This document shows positions 59,904 through 64,000 of a stretch of DNA of 64,000 nt, one piece after another (within the stretch, counting starts at the first letter, position 1; the number at the start of each line of letters is the position of its first letter). This DNA is from Cryptomeria japonica (lineage: Eukaryota > Streptophyta > Pinopsida > Cupressales > Cupressaceae): NCBI RefSeq assembly GCF_030272615.1, contig NC_081415.1, positions 373,837,009 to 373,901,008 of the forward strand, written 5' to 3'. The notes beneath the pieces are model-generated. The model saw nothing but the letters and a program-made list of their open reading frames with translations. It was not told where the DNA came from and made no database searches. The position numbers and the translations under genes were made by a program.

Positions 59904-60961
59904 TGTTGGTATTTTGGTATGGTTTTGTCATTGATGTCAACACCTACTAAATACACCTACTTTGGAGATCCAACAACATTCACCGGCAAACAGTAAACTG
60001 TGCAACAGTTACCGGTATATGATTAACCGGCAGGATATAATGTTCACCGGTACCTGGATTGACATGGAAGACACTTGGTAATGTTGAAGACATCATGTGG
60101 ACACTTTATTTTGAAGTAATAATCATTGGTATATTCTTATTTGCATATTTTCTTTTATTGACAAATAGGTCCAGGTTATCTAGGGTTACACCGACAGGTT
60201 TATCTTTTCCAGATCAGCATGGCATGCTATGGAGATGATTTATTATTGTTGTAAATGCATTAAGCTGACATGTTCAATCGGTTATTGCATCGGATATTGT
60301 ATTGTTTGTAAAATGTTTTTATTGTAATATCTTGTAGAGCCGACCTACTAAAATTGGTCTTAGGGTATGGTATAAATGTAAGATCTTATTTGTAAGATCA
60401 AGTGTGGAATGCGAAAAAGATTTAAGTAAAGGTATATGCGAGATAAAGCAGAGGCATACACGAAGACATCATTTGAAGGTGAAGTTAGGTTTTTGTAGAA
60501 GCATATCAACATTACACCGGTACTGAATTTAGCATATGAAGATGCAATTTTGTGCAGTACATTCTTATTAGATTTAACCATCCAACTGTAGTCAGTGTGA
60601 CTCCCATTTCTGATTGAGTAGTGAGCTCTAGGCTATTGGCCTTTCTGCATGTGCAGACCCCTTTTGTACACTTACTATCTGCAGTAGTATCATTTGATTG
60701 TGGGTAAGGTTTCCCACCGTGGTTTTTCCCCTTACAGGGTTTCCATGTACAAATATTGGTGTCATGTGTTGTGGATGACTTTGTGCTTATGTTTCATGCA
60801 TTAAATCCTACCGGTATAGCAATTTACTGTTAACACTGTCTACTGGCATACTTAATTGATTTACTGGTATTATGCATTAAGTTGGTTAATAAGTTTTTGA
60901 TTTGAATTTATTAGACAACTGATTCAGCCCCCCCCCCTCTCAGTTGTCTCCGGGATCTACA
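59904..60961 (+). mobile_element. Solo copia LTR inside the giant solo LTR
   Basis: 1,058 bases from TGTTGGTATTTT to GGGATCTACA, with perfect AGGTA duplication at 59899-59903 and 60962-60966. The undisturbed site is seen in the other giant LTRs (ATAAGGTATTGATGC, inverse, near 30740). It has the inverse ACGT core near 60700-60750 and a C-tract at 60928-60938. Confidence 0.92.
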
Positions 60962-61455
60962 AGGTATTGATGCATGAATATCTTTTTAAAGGAGAACAAA
61001 ACTTGCAGCTATGATTTACATGTGCAGTTCTATGTGTGACTCTATTGCCCAATGAACAAGGCACCGGTCTTGTAGATTTGAGGATAACTTCAGAACAACA
61101 ATTTTAAAAGAAAATATGTTTCCCTTTATGTTTAGGGGTGCGTTCTTCTCATTCCAAGCTCTTTTTTCATTTATGATTTATACAGATCTAGCCAATCTGT
61201 AGTGTGTTTCTAAATTGGATGAGTTCATGGAATGATCTATCTGCTTAGTGTTAATGTAGTTATGTGTTTGTAATTGTTGTATTCAAAGCATCAAAGGGTG
61301 TCCCCCCTCTAGGTCTAGCAGAACCTGAAGTGTAGGAGGATCAATTAGTGTCCTATGTTATGTTTTCCAAGCCCTGTTGTGTTTTGTAGACTAAAACTGG
61401 CCATTTCATAGAAGGGTTGCAGGTGTTCTTGGGTTATCACTTTTGGTGAACAACA

Positions 61456-62050
61456 CACTCAACCTGAATGCAACAAGATTTCCAACTAACATGTCTCTTG
61501 TCATAGTAGTTACACTCCAGATTTCATCAATAACAACTACTTTATGCTTTTAAGTAGGCGACAAAGATCTTAGCACCTTAGCAACAATCTCATCTTCTTC
61601 AAGAGTTCCCCCGACACATTTGATATTCATGACAAGTTCGTTCACCTTATTCATAAAGGATGTTATATTTTCATCTTCTCTCATTTTCAATGTCTCATAC
61701 TTTCCTTTCAAACTCTGTAACTTAGAAACTTTAACTGGTGCATCTCTTTCATACAAGGTCTCTAACTTCTTCCAAATCTCATGTGCAGTCTAGAGACCCA
61801 TCACATTAGTCATCTCTGAATCAGTCAAGGCACTCAACAATTCTTCCTTAGATCTTATGTTATGTTTATCATCCTTGATCTCAATAGTAGTAATCGATAC
61901 ATTCTGAGGGACATTGTAAATATTCTTTGTAATCTTCCAATACTCATCTCCAAGACACTTTCGGTGAACTTCCATCCGGTCCTTCTATACAGTATAATTG
62001 CTTCCATCAAATCTCAGTCTCTCCTTCTAAACACATAGGTTACCATCCTA
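61456..62050 (-). pseudogene. Copia A gag, N-terminal part
   Basis: Minus strand 'MEVHRKCLGDEYWKITKNIY', 'LLSALTDSEMTNVMGL' (61975-61790) and 'LQSLKGKYETLKMREDENI', 'EEDEIVAKVLRSLSPT' (61756-61550), homologous to copia B gag. It continues across the solo LTR into 55800. Several stops. Confidence 0.87.
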
Positions 62051-62084
62051 GATCTCCTGAAGCAATCAAGCTTCTTTCAAAGGA

Positions 62085-62100
62085 TCTAGCTCTGATACTA
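62085..62100 (-). promoter_or_regulatory. Primer-binding site of copia A
   Basis: Minus strand TAGTATCAGAGCTAG, two bases from the LTR end (...GCCAACA). It matches the initiator-Met tRNA complement except its first base. Confidence 0.85.
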
Positions 62101-62102
62101 AT

Positions 62103-63457
62103 TGTTGGCAACAACAATGAAGGAAAACTGAGAGGCGGGGGGGGGGGGGGGGTGAATCAATTTTCACCGAATCAAACAAATTAAGCACAATCATAGATTT
62201 GATCAATTGAAGGATAACAACAATAAAAATAATAGACATAACACCAAGATTTTTGACGTGGAAAACCCAATTAAGGGAAAAACCACAGTGGGGGCCTAAC
62301 CACAATAAGATGATACTCTGCAATAGTATGTGTAAATATTACAATGGGAATGCACATGCATTCAAGCACTTCCTAGAGCTCACTTCTCAAAATACAATGA
62401 CCCAGAAGGCTCTGACCCTCAGGGAAGGTTAACTACCTTAAAACAACATTTAGACTACAATCCGATTAAGATGAACTAAAAAGATAGCATATACTAATGC
62501 TTGATGACAGTTCCGGTTAAGCTCCTTTGTCTGCCCTGCATCAATATTTCCTCAATACACCACACCAAAAGATTAATTCACTTATGCACACATACACCAC
62601 AATCTAATAATGTAGACACCACATCCACACCCAAATTACATGAATATGACACCTATTTATACAAATCATCAACCTTGACTACAAGGTTGGCTAAACCCTC
62701 AACTCCTAATTACAAAATTACATCACACAATATATAAATCAACCACTAGACCAATACAATGCCATAGCTGACATAGCATGGACCTAAATCAAATCCTCGA
62801 ACATGCAACATCACCAAAAATCTCGCCAAGATCAACCGCAACATGCTACATCACCCAAAATACTGCATAACATGAATAATATCACCAGACCCAAAAGATC
62901 TTCAATAATGTGCACAATGATCAATGTGGACTACCAAAACAAATAGGACATGATTAGGAAACACAAACAAGCATGCTAAGACTATCCACAATAGCTGCAC
63001 CAACACCACTTAATCAAATCTTTATCAATCCACACTAAAACTTAAGAACACTTTAATAGCAACAATTCAAACTAGAAAGATTGCTTATGGACTAGAAAAT
63101 CACGAACCATCTGAAATGAAGATGCACATGAACATCCAAAACATTATGCGAAATTCGCAACCAAAGATCAAATCATATTGAAACACAATGGATCAAATAC
63201 CAGAATACTACAACACTGAACACAAGAAAACCAAACCTCAAACCGGATCAAATGATATGATTAAGTAAACTTCTGGATCACTAAAACCACTAAATAATGA
63301 AGTATCTCTAGTTGATTCAACATCCCAAATAGATAAACGAACCAGATCAACTCATTGCAATCATCAGATAACCTAACAACTCTCTGCACATACCAAAACA
63401 CATGAATATGTTGACATCAATGACAACAACATATCCTAGCAGCAACAACATACAACA
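62103..63457 (-). repeat. Copia A 5' LTR
   Basis: 1,355 bases from TGTTGGCAACAAC to TACAACA. G-tract of about 17 at 62135-62152; ACGT core at 62250-62300. Followed by the ACAAT target duplication at 63458-63462. Confidence 0.9.
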
Positions 63458-64000
63458 ACAATAAATCCATTTTCAAATTAGGGTCATTGCATTGAATTAG
63501 AAAAAACATATTCTGTTGGGGTCGAATACTTAACTTGCTTGGATAGAAATTTCTCCACCATGTCAATATCTCTTCTTGCGAGCTCTCTTTCCCATTACAC
63601 TTGATGAATAAAACCCTCACCTTCAGTATTTTTGTTGAAGATTTAAGAAAATTTGGTGGGAGCACGATCATTTTACTCCCCTTTTTCTTTATATACGTTT
63701 GATCCCTTCTTTATATTTCTGCCCCAAAATTATTTTTTGGCCATCGGTTTCCTCTACCCCATGGATTTGGTTTCCAAAATTTGTTAATGCTCTCATCCTT
63801 GAACCTATAATCACTCCTTGTCTCTACCCCTATCCTCAAAGCATATCTATTTGGTTTTTGAATGTTCTTCTACCTCAGACTGTTCCATAAACCATCCTGA
63901 ATCCTAGGGTTTTCTCTTGGTTTATTAAAAATTAAGTTGTTTTTCTTCACTCCAATCAAGATACAATTTGATCCCGTAGCCACAATATTACCCTTCAAAT
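63458..64000 (-). pseudogene. LINE ORF1, 5' part
   Basis: The minus strand from 63671 encodes 'ILKVRVLFIKCNGKESSQEE', 'ILTWWRNFYPSKLSI', 'QNMFFLIQCNDPNLKMDLLL', the N-terminal DUF4283-type fold. It reads on across the ACAAT site into the 'KPTFFKGSRFYMID' at 23032. Sequence beyond 63671 to the window end is probably the LINE 5' region; I cannot fix the ORF start. Confidence 0.7.

Larger units (their letters stand above)
55806..61455 (+). mobile_element. Giant solo LTR, inserted in copia A gag
   Basis: Perfect CACTC duplication at 55801-55805 and 61456-61460. It starts TATTGGGACTCATT and ends TGAACAACA. It matches the LTRs at 30243-34484 and 37433-43118 in inverse orientation at both ends (55806-57060; about 58560-61455). 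Its middle, about 57060-58560, differs: it has a kinase fragment where those LTRs have the TypA fragment. It contains a solo copia LTR at 59904-60961. Confidence 0.92.
23038..63457 (-). mobile_element. Copia element A (Sirevirus-like), inserted in the LINE
   Basis: LTRs at 23038-24375 and 62103-63457, with perfect ACAAT target duplication. The PBS (62085-62100) matches the initiator-Met tRNA type. The internal region is cut by copia B (26079-53180) and a giant solo LTR (55806-61455). Own sequence therefore covers 23038-26078, 53181-55805 and 61456-63457. Gag, protease, integrase, RT and RNase H are all recognisable and decayed. Several G-rich polypurine motifs beside the 3' LTR are as described for Sireviruses. 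Confidence 0.9.

Overview
This 64 kb window looks like intergenic DNA of a large, repeat-filled plant genome, most likely a gymnosperm. That is an inference from deeply nested LTR retrotransposons, a plant L1-type LINE, plant gene fragments inside LTRs, and the absence of any intact host gene. I saw no tRNA, rRNA or CRISPR array. Almost every coding stretch is a decayed transposable-element ORF.

Layout. (1) 1-6545: two copies, tail to tail, of an unrecognised protein family of about 1,050-1,170 residues. (2) 6546-8220: a non-coding LTR-like block with palindromic repeats. (3) 8221-14580: a Ty3/gypsy Tat-like element on the minus strand, with order gag-PR-aRNH-RT-RNH-INT. (4) 14581-17371: unassigned DNA plus a solo copia LTR. 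(5) 17372-23037, resuming at 63458-64000: a minus-strand LINE split by about 40 kb of nested insertions.

The nest can be read level by level. Copia element A (23038-63457; 5-bp target duplication ACAAT) sits in LINE ORF1. Copia element B (26079-53180) sits in A's RT. Three elements sit in B: a TIR DNA transposon (27627-29872), a giant-LTR gag-only retrotransposon (30243-43118), and a 4.9-kb TG...CA element carrying the best copy of the unrecognised gene (47933-52859). A giant solo LTR (55806-61455; duplication CACTC) also sits in A, and it contains a solo copia LTR (59904-60961; duplication AGGTA). A truncated plus-strand Sirevirus-like fragment (40395-42314) lies in one giant LTR.

The most interesting theme is very long LTRs that carry protein-coding cargo. 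One giant LTR family holds a fragment of chloroplast TypA/BipA GTPase in two copies and, in a third copy at a corresponding place, a fragment of an LRR receptor kinase. The unrecognised gene occurs three times. Once it fills a TG...CA unit with a target duplication but no direct terminal repeats, as a solo LTR would look. Once it lies just past the inferred 3' LTR boundary of the gypsy element. Arrays of short palindromes lie upstream of the promoter or gene start in these units. The idea that LTRs act as gene carriers in this lineage is inference; the repeats, boundaries and homologies are visible in the sequence.
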